DNA from: CAYSLU01 sp964431965
Lineage (GTDB): Bacteria; Verrucomicrobiota; Kiritimatiellia; CAIKKV01; CAYSLU01
Assembly (NCBI GenBank): GCA_964431965.1
Contig: CAYSLU010000012.1
Location: 11,745-75,744 of the forward strand
Length of the DNA stretch: 64,000 nt
Reading direction: 5' to 3'
The notes under the pieces were generated by a model. The model did not search any database. It worked only from the letters and a program-made list of their open reading frames with translations, and was not told where the DNA came from. The number at the start of each line of letters is the position of its first letter. Within the stretch, counting starts at the first letter, position 1. A program made the translations under genes and the position numbers. Shown here piece after piece: positions 25,986 to 34,989 of this stretch.

Positions 25986-26929
25986 GGCCTTCCCCCTGCT
26001 TCGCCGCCTGTCGAAACGACCTCGAAGTCCACGGGCACGGTCATGACCGTGGCCCAGAATCCGCCGTCGCCGTAAGCGTGGAAGCTCTCCTCCGTGAGCG
26101 CCAGGTCCGCCCGATACCGGCCCGGCGGCAGCCGAACCTGTCCCACCGCGCCACGGCCCGGGGCGTACTCGACCTGGGCCCACAGGAACTGGGCGGTGGG
26201 CCCCGGCTTGGGCCGCGCGTACGAGTCGGGGCTGCTCGCGTCCACCACGAACCGGCTGATCGGCGAGTCCATGTAGGAGCCCAGCCCCTGAAACCGCGCG
26301 TTGAAGAGCACGTGCAGCGTGCTGTTCAGGTCAAACTCCTTGGCCGCGCATCCGCGGGCATCGGTGACGAAGTAGTCGAACAGGATGTACGCTTCGACCC
26401 TCGCGGGGTACGGGTACGCCCGGTAGTCCTCGTCCCCGTAGTTCGTTCCCGGCCCCGGGAGGCGCCAGCGCCCGGCGTATCCGATCCGCTCGAACGCCGC
26501 CCGGTCGCGGGCGCAGTCGCCGCGCAGCTTCATCTGGTAGGCGAAGTTGGGCTTGAGGCCGGTGGCCTCGATGCGGCCGCGGAAGCTCCCGCCCCGCCGC
26601 TCGTAGCGAACCCGCACGCATGGCGAAAAGCGCTTCCCCCCGGCGTAGCTGAAGTTCCGGCCGAACTCGCTGCCGTAGGCATTCCCCGCCACGTCGAGCC
26701 AGCGCTCGTGCTCCGGATCGTCGCGCCCGCGCATGGCCTCGCTGTTCGTCGAATCGAGGCGGTAATCCCGATCCGCCGCCGGCGGCTCGGCTTTCACCGG
26801 GCGCCCGGCCGCAGCCGGCAGGTCCGGCTGGGCCACCCGCCGAGCCAGGCGCGGCGCCAGCGCACACGCCGCCCAGCCGACGGCAAAGCCCAGGAGTGCG
26901 ATCAACCACGTTGTGCGCGCGCGTATCAT
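25982..26929 (-). CDS. N-terminally anchored protein of unknown function
   Basis: 315 residues with no family that I recognise. A single hydrophobic segment (TTWLIALLGFAVGWAACAL) at the N-terminus should anchor it, with the rest in the periplasm. The body is rich in Tyr/Arg/Gly and beta-prone (RFSPCVRVRYERRGGSFRG, YQMKLRGDCARDRAAFERIG, VEAYILFDYFVTDARGCAAK). Conserved-looking Cys residues could form disulfides. The stop overlaps the lipoyl-protein start as ATGA, and its start lies 16 bases after the giant secreted protein gene, so it links the two. Confidence 0.6.
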   Translation of the reverse strand: MIRARTTWLIALLGFAVGWAACALAPRLARRVAQPDLPAAAGRPVKAEPPAADRDYRLDSTNSEAMRGRDDPEHERWLDVAGNAYGSEFGRNFSYAGGKRFSPCVRVRYERRGGSFRGRIEATGLKPNFAYQMKLRGDCARDRAAFERIGYAGRWRLPGPGTNYGDEDYRAYPYPARVEAYILFDYFVTDARGCAAKEFDLNSTLHVLFNARFQGLGSYMDSPISRFVVDASSPDSYARPKPGPTAQFLWAQVEYAPGRGAVGQVRLPPGRYRADLALTEESFHAYGDGGFWATVMTVPVDFEVVSTGGEAGGRP

Positions 26930-26945
26930 CGGCTTCGCCCCTTCC

Positions 26946-29900
26946 TCACGGCACCGGGATGCGGACGGACTCGGACAGGTTCCCGGCCCGGTCGCGCACC
27001 TGCAGGGGCAGCCACCCGGCCTCGCCGCAGCCGTGCGGAAGAGCCGCCGGCTCGACCGTCAACCCGTCGATCAAATTCGTGCCACACCATGCGGCGCCCG
27101 CGACACCACTGACATCGTACGCGTCCAGCACGACCTTCTGCCCCACCGGCCACGGCCGGCACACGAACACGCTCTTCAGGTGCAGCGGGGTGCGCTCCAC
27201 CGGCTCCCGCCGCTGGATGCCGAAGCTCGTGATGAGCGCCTTGTCCACCTGCGCCGGAGTCAGGCGCTGCGCCAGCAGGGCCGGCACGTCCAGCACGACC
27301 GTCTGCCACACGTTCGAAGACCACGCGATGGGCGCCGCGAGCGGAAGCCGGTCCTTGTGCTTGTCCGGCTTCCCGGACAGCGGCACGTAGTACGTGCCGA
27401 TCGACTCGACTTCGAGCGCCACCTCGATCCGCGCCGGGTCGGCGTTCGTCAGGGCCGGGCGGCGCATCATGAACATCAGCGTCGGGTACGCGCGCGCCCG
27501 CCACTTCCGGTCGCCCAGTTTCATGTTGATCCCCCCGGGGCGTTTGCCGGTGTTCTCGGTCACCAGGAACGGCTCGTCGCCCGGCTTGTACTGGACGCTC
27601 ACGGTGTGCCCCTGCTCCGCCTGAAAGAACGTCGGCTTTGAGGCGACGCCCTGCCATGAAGTCGCAAAGAACACGGCACCGGTCGGGAAGCGCGGGGGCA
27701 GGAGCGTGGGCCCGCGCTTGTCCTTGGCATAGTCCACCGAGACGGGAACGCTGATGTCCGGCGTCCGGTTCCCCGCGCCATCCACGATGCCGGAAACGAT
27801 GATCGCAGCGGCCAGCCCGTTCGTGGCACGGTTCAGCTGGTCCCGGAACATGTAGGGCCAGTTCAGCCACACGGTCTCAAGCCCGGGATACCGGGCGAAC
27901 TGGCTGAGGTAGTCGCTCATGCTCGCCGGGCGGTCGTTCCAGCGGAACTGAAGCCCTTCCATGTCCAGCGGCACGCCGTCGTCGCCACGGAAGGCCAGGC
28001 GGAGCATGCTGCCGTTGCTGAGCGGATCGATGCTCCGCTCCAGCTCGTGCGTCACGGTCAGCGGCTTCCGATCGAGAATGAACGGGACGCGCGTGACGGG
28101 GGACTCCAGCCCGGACTCTCCGACGGCCTGGAGCAGCAGCATGCACAAGCCGTCCTCCAGCCGGGTCACGTCCGGCGTCGTCCGGGCGCCGTTCGTGATC
28201 GTCTGCCAGGTCGGATCGGGCTCGCCATCGGGCAGCGGCAGCGGCTGGGCGCCGGTCGTGGGGCCGCGCAGGTGGACGAGGGCCATCCGAACCGATTTCA
28301 CTCCGCCGTGCGCGAAGTACCCCGGCGTGAACGCCAGCTGGGCGCCGCCGGACACGGCCGGCCCCAGCACCACATCGTCCACATCCCACCAGCTGTAGCG
28401 CCCGGTCTGATCGGGCGAGGCGAACGACCCCAGGGTCAGGCTCGGAATCTGGAAGAGCCGGCGGTTCAGCGAGCTCTGAACGACCGCGTCGCTCACGCGC
28501 CCGATCCAGGTGTGCCACGTGTCGTCGACGACACCGGGCCCGGCGTACTCGACGGCCCGCGCCGCCGGACAGACTTCGGCGAACCGGACGATCGACTGCG
28601 AGTCCTGGAGCCCGATGGAGATGTTGGCCATGGGGGTTAGGCGGTAGCGGAAGGCCAGCACGGGATAGCGCGCCAGCGACGTGTTCACGCGGAATCGCAT
28701 CCGAAGCCGCTCTCCGATCTCGCGGTTCTGCATCTGCAGGTACGAGCCCTGCATCGGGTCCAGGCTCCGCACCGTCATTCGCTCCGGGCTAGGCTCCAGG
28801 CTGGGCCCGAGGCCGCGCGCCTCGAAGTTCTCGAAGAGACCCGCCAGCCCATCGAGCCGCACCAGCGCCGGCGGCTCCCGATCGTTCGCGCCGGCCCACG
28901 CCAGCCGGAAGGTCCGATTGGTCGAGCCCAGCCGGACCACCGCGGTCAGCGCCGCATTGCTGGGCGACGGCGTAGTCTCCGGCAGGCGCGGCACGAAGGC
29001 GCTTCGGGCGCCCTTTCCGGCCGGGGCCAGAGGAACCGAGACCCCGTTGAGCGAGAGCGTGGCGTGCTCGAACCGGGGCTCGGGATAAGCCGCCCCGCTC
29101 CGGAGGACCACGGCGTTCGGCAAGACCGTGCTCCACTCGCAGCGCACGTCGGCTTCGGCCGGCAATCGGATCCACGCCAGCAGGCCCCGGTTCGTCTTCG
29201 CGCCGTCCGCGACGGTCATGGCCACGTGGTTGAAGCCCGTCGCGGTGTTCGCATCGAGCCACCGCACCGCATTCGTCGCCGGCATCCAGCCGGAGCGCTC
29301 GGCGCCCGACCGCGCGTCGGCGAACTGCGCCCGGCCGCTCCGCCAGGCGCCCAGTTCGGGAGCCGCGCTCCCGTAGCGCACCTCGTGCAGCCCCGCGACC
29401 GCGTACCACTCGCCCGGCCCGTTGCCCGTCAGGCCCTCCTGCTCGTAGCTCGGCTGCAGGATCCCAAACCCGTCGATGCGCACCAGCAGGTTGCGATCCT
29501 GCCATCCCGCGTCCTGCCCCTCCGTCGGCACCCATGCCTGCACCAGAGTCCACGGCGCCTCGTCCGGGCTCACGCCCGACTTCGCCCCCGGGACATCCGT
29601 CGCACCGCCGGCGCGGAATCCGTCGCCCGCAACCGCCGGGCCCGAGATCCGGTGGAAGTACCGGCGCTCCGGCACGAACTCACCGTTGTTCACGCGGCCG
29701 ATCGAATAGTAGAAGTTGAACTGGGAGCCCGGGCTTCGGCGGACGTAGAAGCGCCAGCCGGCCAGCTCGGCATACCGGACCGGCGGCAGACGACACGCGA
29801 CGAACTGGCGGCCGCTCCCGAGCCGATTGCGAAGGGTCAGCGCCGGACCGACCTCCGACGGCGCCCACGCGAGCTGCGAATGGCCGACCGAGTCACCCAG

Positions 29901-32900
29901 CGACCACCAGGCCGCGGACATGGTGGCGAGGATCATCCGTTCGGCCGGAGCGACCGGGGCCGGAGCGGCGGCGGCCGGGGGATCGGGGCGCCGCGCGGGG
30001 GGCTGCGCCTGCAACTCGTCCCGCGGAAGCGGAGTCGGCGTGAACGGCACGCCCGCCGGGCGGATGCCCTGAGCGGCAATCTTGACGCGGGCCACCATCA
30101 TCGAGTTGATGAACGTCCACACGCCGGCCAGCCCGTCGTTCAGGGGCTCCGAATCGATCTGCCGATAGATCAGCTCGTTGTCAAAGTAGTACTCGAGCGT
30201 GTCGCCGATCCGCCGCAGCTTGATGTAGTACCAGGCGCCGTGCACGTCGCGGCCTCCGCTGATGATGGATTCGGAGCGCAGGCGCCGGTTCCCTTCCCGG
30301 ATGCGCGGCACCAGGTACTTGTCCGATTCCGCCAGCACCTCGCCGCGCCGGTACAGGCGCGAGAGCTGCTGGGAGAGGTCGTAGTCCCAGCCGGTGCACG
30401 TCGCCGTGTAGCCCGAGCTCGGCGAGGTTCGATCACACATGATGGAGATGTTGAGGTCGCCGCACCGCTCGTACCATCCCATCCGCATCCCCGCATACAT
30501 CTCCATGCAGAAGTCGCCCGAGAACCGGTACTTCGTCCAGATGGCCGCCAGCCCATTCGTCCCCTCGCCGTTCATGTGCGACCAGCGCGGGTCGCAATTG
30601 AAGCGGTTGATGACCTCCCACCGCCCGCCGTTGATCGTCCAGTCGGTTGGCGCCTCGGTGAACAGGTAGTCCTTCACGCCGTAGCGAACCGCGGCACACC
30701 GGGGCAGCTCGTTGGTGAGCGCGCCGGCCACGCGCATCCGCGTGCCCCGGAGCGGTTGCTGCAGGGCGAGTTGGAACACCCGGTTCGTGGACTCCGTCAG
30801 CCAGAGCCAGTCGCCTTCGTACGAGAGCGTCACCGGAGCCCCGGCGGTGCAGGTGAAGGACGCCGACAGCAGCGCGGCATCCGGCCGGGGCGGCTGCCGC
30901 GGCAGACGCGCCGCAAGGGCGTCGTACGCATCGGGGTCCAGGCCCGTCTGATACGCCGTCCGGCGGCTCTCCGCGCCCGCCCGGCGCAGATTCTTGGCCA
31001 GCCCCTTCCCGCGCCCCTTCCCCTTTCTGTCACCCATGGGAGCCAGCTCCGCCGCGCTCACCGCGTTTGTGGGCTCGCCCGGCGGCACGGGGCTCCGGAC
31101 GCGCGGCGGCTCCGGCCACCGGTCGCCCGCAAACACCCATATGTTGCTGGCCCCGACGTGCACCACATACTCGCCGTTTGCGCGCCCCTCCGGCACGCCA
31201 ACATGCACCAGTGAACCTGGCCGAAGCGGGAACGACAGGTCTATCCGGCCGAAGAAATCGCTCTTGTGCCAGTAGAGGTGCGCCTCGTCCTCGATCCACT
31301 CGCCCTCGGGCGACGACCAGTGCCGCATGAACGGATCGACCGTGTAGTTCAGGTTCTTCTCGGTCCGGCTCTTGTACACGTCGGACCGCGCCATCGCATA
31401 CGAAAGGCCCGCGATGCGCACATCGGTGTCCGGCCCGACGTACAGCCCCGACGCTCCGTCGATCGGAGCCCCGGCCGCGTGCACCAGCACCATCTCGCCA
31501 TTCCGATACAGCCGGATCTCCGATCCGCCGCTGGCATCGGCCATCAGCACGTCCGGACGCCCCGAGCCCCCGCGCGACGGACGCTCCAGCCGCTCGATGA
31601 CGACAGCCCGCCCGCCGCTCACCCGCTCCAGGCGGAACTCCTCCCGGCCGCGCGACCGGGCACAGACGAACCGCAGGTGCGGGGAGCTCGGCCCGGCATA
31701 GCCGGCCAGCAGCCCGAATGACCCTCCGCCGGATTGAGCCGTGAAGGTCGCGCTGAACACATGCCCCGGATGCCCCGGCGCACCAAGAGCCAGCCACTGC
31801 GCCTGCGGCGAAACAGCCGGGGCGAGCTCGCTCGCCGACGGCTCCGCCCGGAACCACCGACGAGGGGCACCCAGCAGGTCGCCCGATTGCTCCCGGCTGT
31901 AAAACCGGATGGCGGCCCGGCTCCGCAGGTCGATCTCGTGGTTCGATTCGATCGTGACGTCGTCGAAGAGCGCGTCCTCCGCGCCGCGCACGAACAGGCC
32001 GAATCGCCCCCCGACCGGAAGCGCCTCGCTGACGTCCGCGACTTCGCTGCTGTCGACGAAGCACCGGATGCGATCCTGCGACAGCGCGACCCGAAGGCTG
32101 ACCCACTGGCCGGGGATGAGGGGGGCCGTCCCGGCAGCGAGGGCGTGCCGCACCGTCCCTCGCGCCGAGGGCCCCACCCGCCACAGCACAATCCGCGCCG
32201 GGCCGGACTCGTCCTCGAACTGAGTCGTGAGCGCGTAGTAGTTCGTCGCATCGACGTAGAGGAACACCAGCCCCATCTCGCCCGGCTGCACCTGCAGCGC
32301 CGCGGCGGCCGAGTAGGCGTCGTAGAACCGGTAGCCGGTCGTGATCACGGCCGGCCCGTTCGACGCCGTGCCGTTGAGGCTGTAGAAATTGGGGCTGAAG
32401 TCCGGCTTGAGCGGCTTGGTGTCGAGCCGGGCGCCGCGCGGATCGACCAGCGCGTCATCCAGCGCCGTATGCAGGCGCCAGGTCCCCGACTCGACGGTCC
32501 AGGACGTCAGCGAATCGGGCTCGTTCGTGGGGACCATGAAATCGTCGTGAAAGACGATCTCCTCCACCCGCTGGAAGCTCGTCCGCATCGCATCCGCCGG
32601 CGGAAAATCCCCCCGCTGCTGCGCGACCAAAGCGGGCGGGGCGAACGGCACCGGAAGGAGCGCGATCAGCTTCCCGGCGCAGTACAGGGACCACGACTCG
32701 GGGCGGAACTTCAGCACGAAGGAGGCGTTGGTCGATCGCTGGGCCGGAAGCGCGTCCAGCCAGTAGCGAGCCTCGGCCGTCGGGGTGACCGCGCCCGCGG
32801 CGCCCCCGAGCACGCTGAACCGTCCCCCCGACTTCCGGATGTCGATGACCGCATCCGAGCCGCCCGGGAGGCTGGTCACGCGCAGATGCAGCCCGGCCGA

Positions 32901-33047
32901 CGGGTCCCACGGCGATGTCAGCGTCAGGTTCCCGCAGGGGTGCCTAACCTCGGCGCGGGTCACCCAGTCGTTTGTTCCGGCCCTGCCCGGCACGGCGGCG
33001 GCCGCCGCCATCGCCACAGCCCAAATCCACCAGCGCGCAAATGGCAT
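26946..33047 (-). CDS. 2033-residue secreted protein with lectin-like beta domains
   Basis: The ATG at MPFARWWIWAVAM gives a signal peptide (A-A-A-A-A-V-P-G-R-A, mature GTNDWVTRAE); longer frames run back over pabB on the other strand. No catalytic motif was found. Two regions look like concanavalin-type jelly rolls: about residues 150-290 (GQWVSLRVALSQDRIRCFVD ... FGLFVRGAEDALFDDVTIES) and about 835-1000 (SGDFCMEMYAGMRMGWYERC ... WYYIKLRRIGDTLEYYFDN). A basic stretch GDRKGKGRGKGLAKNLRR sits near residue 670. Further beta-sandwich repeats carry LAWxxRLDG-like motifs up to the C-terminus (RDRAGNLSESVRIPVP). It is the first gene of the 12-33 kb run, 16 bases before the next, and may be the exported client of that system. 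Confidence 0.7.
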   Translation of the reverse strand: MPFARWWIWAVAMAAAAAVPGRAGTNDWVTRAEVRHPCGNLTLTSPWDPSAGLHLRVTSLPGGSDAVIDIRKSGGRFSVLGGAAGAVTPTAEARYWLDALPAQRSTNASFVLKFRPESWSLYCAGKLIALLPVPFAPPALVAQQRGDFPPADAMRTSFQRVEEIVFHDDFMVPTNEPDSLTSWTVESGTWRLHTALDDALVDPRGARLDTKPLKPDFSPNFYSLNGTASNGPAVITTGYRFYDAYSAAAALQVQPGEMGLVFLYVDATNYYALTTQFEDESGPARIVLWRVGPSARGTVRHALAAGTAPLIPGQWVSLRVALSQDRIRCFVDSSEVADVSEALPVGGRFGLFVRGAEDALFDDVTIESNHEIDLRSRAAIRFYSREQSGDLLGAPRRWFRAEPSASELAPAVSPQAQWLALGAPGHPGHVFSATFTAQSGGGSFGLLAGYAGPSSPHLRFVCARSRGREEFRLERVSGGRAVVIERLERPSRGGSGRPDVLMADASGGSEIRLYRNGEMVLVHAAGAPIDGASGLYVGPDTDVRIAGLSYAMARSDVYKSRTEKNLNYTVDPFMRHWSSPEGEWIEDEAHLYWHKSDFFGRIDLSFPLRPGSLVHVGVPEGRANGEYVVHVGASNIWVFAGDRWPEPPRVRSPVPPGEPTNAVSAAELAPMGDRKGKGRGKGLAKNLRRAGAESRRTAYQTGLDPDAYDALAARLPRQPPRPDAALLSASFTCTAGAPVTLSYEGDWLWLTESTNRVFQLALQQPLRGTRMRVAGALTNELPRCAAVRYGVKDYLFTEAPTDWTINGGRWEVINRFNCDPRWSHMNGEGTNGLAAIWTKYRFSGDFCMEMYAGMRMGWYERCGDLNISIMCDRTSPSSGYTATCTGWDYDLSQQLSRLYRRGEVLAESDKYLVPRIREGNRRLRSESIISGGRDVHGAWYYIKLRRIGDTLEYYFDNELIYRQIDSEPLNDGLAGVWTFINSMMVARVKIAAQGIRPAGVPFTPTPLPRDELQAQPPARRPDPPAAAAPAPVAPAERMILATMSAAWWSLGDSVGHSQLAWAPSEVGPALTLRNRLGSGRQFVACRLPPVRYAELAGWRFYVRRSPGSQFNFYYSIGRVNNGEFVPERRYFHRISGPAVAGDGFRAGGATDVPGAKSGVSPDEAPWTLVQAWVPTEGQDAGWQDRNLLVRIDGFGILQPSYEQEGLTGNGPGEWYAVAGLHEVRYGSAAPELGAWRSGRAQFADARSGAERSGWMPATNAVRWLDANTATGFNHVAMTVADGAKTNRGLLAWIRLPAEADVRCEWSTVLPNAVVLRSGAAYPEPRFEHATLSLNGVSVPLAPAGKGARSAFVPRLPETTPSPSNAALTAVVRLGSTNRTFRLAWAGANDREPPALVRLDGLAGLFENFEARGLGPSLEPSPERMTVRSLDPMQGSYLQMQNREIGERLRMRFRVNTSLARYPVLAFRYRLTPMANISIGLQDSQSIVRFAEVCPAARAVEYAGPGVVDDTWHTWIGRVSDAVVQSSLNRRLFQIPSLTLGSFASPDQTGRYSWWDVDDVVLGPAVSGGAQLAFTPGYFAHGGVKSVRMALVHLRGPTTGAQPLPLPDGEPDPTWQTITNGARTTPDVTRLEDGLCMLLLQAVGESGLESPVTRVPFILDRKPLTVTHELERSIDPLSNGSMLRLAFRGDDGVPLDMEGLQFRWNDRPASMSDYLSQFARYPGLETVWLNWPYMFRDQLNRATNGLAAAIIVSGIVDGAGNRTPDISVPVSVDYAKDKRGPTLLPPRFPTGAVFFATSWQGVASKPTFFQAEQGHTVSVQYKPGDEPFLVTENTGKRPGGINMKLGDRKWRARAYPTLMFMMRRPALTNADPARIEVALEVESIGTYYVPLSGKPDKHKDRLPLAAPIAWSSNVWQTVVLDVPALLAQRLTPAQVDKALITSFGIQRREPVERTPLHLKSVFVCRPWPVGQKVVLDAYDVSGVAGAAWCGTNLIDGLTVEPAALPHGCGEAGWLPLQVRDRAGNLSESVRIPVP

Positions 33048-33170
33048 AATTCCACTCGATTCTGAAAGATAGATGATATGCCTCGAAGGGGAGCGCGGGA
33101 AGCAGAATCGGGTGCTCGCGCGTGCGGCGCTGCTTGTGCTGGCGTTCCGGCATGGCGTAGCATCCTGTCC

Positions 33171-34910
33171 GTGAACGGTTCGTACAGCGCCCTCATCCAG
33201 ACGGCGCCGGATGCCTGGCTGGCGTTCGGCGCGCCCATCCGCGTGCTCGCTGCCCGGAGCCGGGAGCAGGTGGCCCGGCTCCTGTCCGCCGTCGAGGCCG
33301 AGACCGCCGCCGGGCGCTACGCCGCAGGCTACATCGCATACGAGGCGGCCGGCGCGCTGGACTCCGCCCTGCATACGCATGCGGACCCCGGCCTGCCGCT
33401 TGCCTGGTTCGGCATTCACGCTCACGCCGGGCGTATCAGCGCGCTGCCGGCCGAAACGGCGGGGTTCTCGGTCGGCCCCTGGGAGCCGGCCGTCGACCGG
33501 GCCGCCTACACCGCCGCCATCGCCCGGATCCGGGACTACCTCCGCGCCGGCGACACCTACCAGGTGAACTACACCATGAGGCTGCGGGCCGCCCTGCAGG
33601 GCGACCCGTACGCCCTCTTCGCCGCCCTGGCGCGGGCCCAGCGCTCGTCCTGCTGCGCCTACATCGACGCCGGCGCGCACGTCATCTGCTCCGCCTCCCC
33701 CGAGCTGTTCTTCGAGCTCGACGGACGGACCGTCCGCTCGCGCCCCATGAAGGGCACGGCCGCCCGCGGCCTGACGTGGACGGAGGACCAGGCGCTCGCC
33801 GCCGGGCTCCGCGGATCCCGCAAGGATCAGGCCGAGAACGTCATGATCGTCGATATGATCCGCAACGACCTCGGGCGGCTGGCCGACCCCGGCAGCGTGC
33901 GCGTCTCGCGGCTCTTCGACGTCGAGCGCTACCCGACCGTCCTGCAGATGACGTCGACCGTCGAGGCGGAGACGGATGCCTCGTTCGGCCAGCTCATTCA
34001 CGCGCTCTTCCCGTGCGCCTCAATCACGGGCGCCCCCAAGGCGCGCACAATGGAGATCATCCGCGAGCTTGAGCCGGACCCGCGCGGCGTCTACACCGGC
34101 GCGATCGGGTACGTGGCGCCGGGCCGGGAGGCGCGTTTCAACGTCGCCATCCGCACCGTCGTCCTCCGCCGGGACACGGGCATGGCGGAGTACGGCGTCG
34201 GTGGCGGCATCACGTGGGACTCGACCGATACGAACGAGTACGCCGAGTGCCTTCGCAAGGCCGCCGTCCTCACGCACCGCGTGCCCGACTTCGATTTGCT
34301 GGAGACGCTGCGCTGGAGCCCTGGGGAGGGCTTCGCGCTGCTGGAGCGTCACCTCGCCCGCCTCGGGCAAACCGCCGCCTACTTCGATTTCCCGGCCGAC
34401 ATCGGCGCCGCCCGGCGATGCCTCGAGCGCACAGCCGCCGGACTGCCCGGCGCGCCGCACCGCGTTCGGCTGACCATCGACCGGACGGGAGCCCCCCGCG
34501 CAGCCGCCAGCCCGATGGCCGTCGAGCCCGACGCCCCCCCGATTCGCGTGGCGCTGGCCTCGACCCCGGTAGACGAAGCCGATCCGTTCCTCTATCACAA
34601 GACCACAAACCGCTCCGTCTATGATGCGGCGCGGCGGCTCCGCCCGGACTGCGACGACGTGATCCTCGTCAACCGAGCGGGACAGGTGACGGAAGCGACC
34701 ATCGCGAACATCGTGGTGGACCTCGGCGGCCGGCGCCTGACGCCGCCGGCCCGCTGCGGGTTGCTGGCCGGGACGTTCCGGGAGGAGCTTCTGGAGCGCG
34801 GGGAAGTCACCGAAGCCGTGTTGACCCCCGCCGATCTCCGCGCCGCCGATCGGATCTGCCTGATCAACTCCGTCCGCGGCTGGATGCCCGCCCGGCTGGC
34901 CGACGGCTGA
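33171..34910 (+). CDS. pabB: aminodeoxychorismate synthase component I fused to 4-amino-4-deoxychorismate lyase
   Basis: 579 residues, two enzymes of 4-aminobenzoate (folate) synthesis in one chain. Residues 1-330 are PabB: GDTYQVNYTMRLRA, SASPELFFELDGRTVRSRPM, KGTAARG, SRKDQAENVMIVDMIRNDLG, PCASITGAPKARTMEIIREL and YTGAIGYVAPGREARFNVAI are the chorismate-binding motifs. About 350-579 is a fold-type IV PLP enzyme (PabC): LLETLRWSPGEGFALLERHL, the Lys in FLYHKTTNRSVYDA, VILVNRAGQVTEATIANIVV and PARCGLLAGTFREELLERGE. The start is a GTG (V-N-G-S-Y); no ATG is in frame nearby. TTGTGC and TAGCAT 18 bases apart upstream could be its promoter. Confidence 0.95.
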   Translation: MNGSYSALIQTAPDAWLAFGAPIRVLAARSREQVARLLSAVEAETAAGRYAAGYIAYEAAGALDSALHTHADPGLPLAWFGIHAHAGRISALPAETAGFSVGPWEPAVDRAAYTAAIARIRDYLRAGDTYQVNYTMRLRAALQGDPYALFAALARAQRSSCCAYIDAGAHVICSASPELFFELDGRTVRSRPMKGTAARGLTWTEDQALAAGLRGSRKDQAENVMIVDMIRNDLGRLADPGSVRVSRLFDVERYPTVLQMTSTVEAETDASFGQLIHALFPCASITGAPKARTMEIIRELEPDPRGVYTGAIGYVAPGREARFNVAIRTVVLRRDTGMAEYGVGGGITWDSTDTNEYAECLRKAAVLTHRVPDFDLLETLRWSPGEGFALLERHLARLGQTAAYFDFPADIGAARRCLERTAAGLPGAPHRVRLTIDRTGAPRAAASPMAVEPDAPPIRVALASTPVDEADPFLYHKTTNRSVYDAARRLRPDCDDVILVNRAGQVTEATIANIVVDLGGRRLTPPARCGLLAGTFREELLERGEVTEAVLTPADLRAADRICLINSVRGWMPARLADG

Positions 34911-34989
34911 CGGTGTGCCCGCTGAGCATCGACCTCCGAACGCCGACATACGCTTCGTTCGCTGCAGCGCGACAATCGTCGCCGGTGGC

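Noticed and set aside
12256..26929. Calling the operon a complete exosortase/PEP-CTERM locus
   Set aside because: No exosortase transpeptidase-like membrane protein or PEP-CTERM tail is present in the window; only accessory families match.
33048..34001. Upstream extension of the 2033-residue protein across pabB
   Set aside because: It covers a certain gene on the other strand, has no signal peptide, and the internal ATG gives a perfect one.
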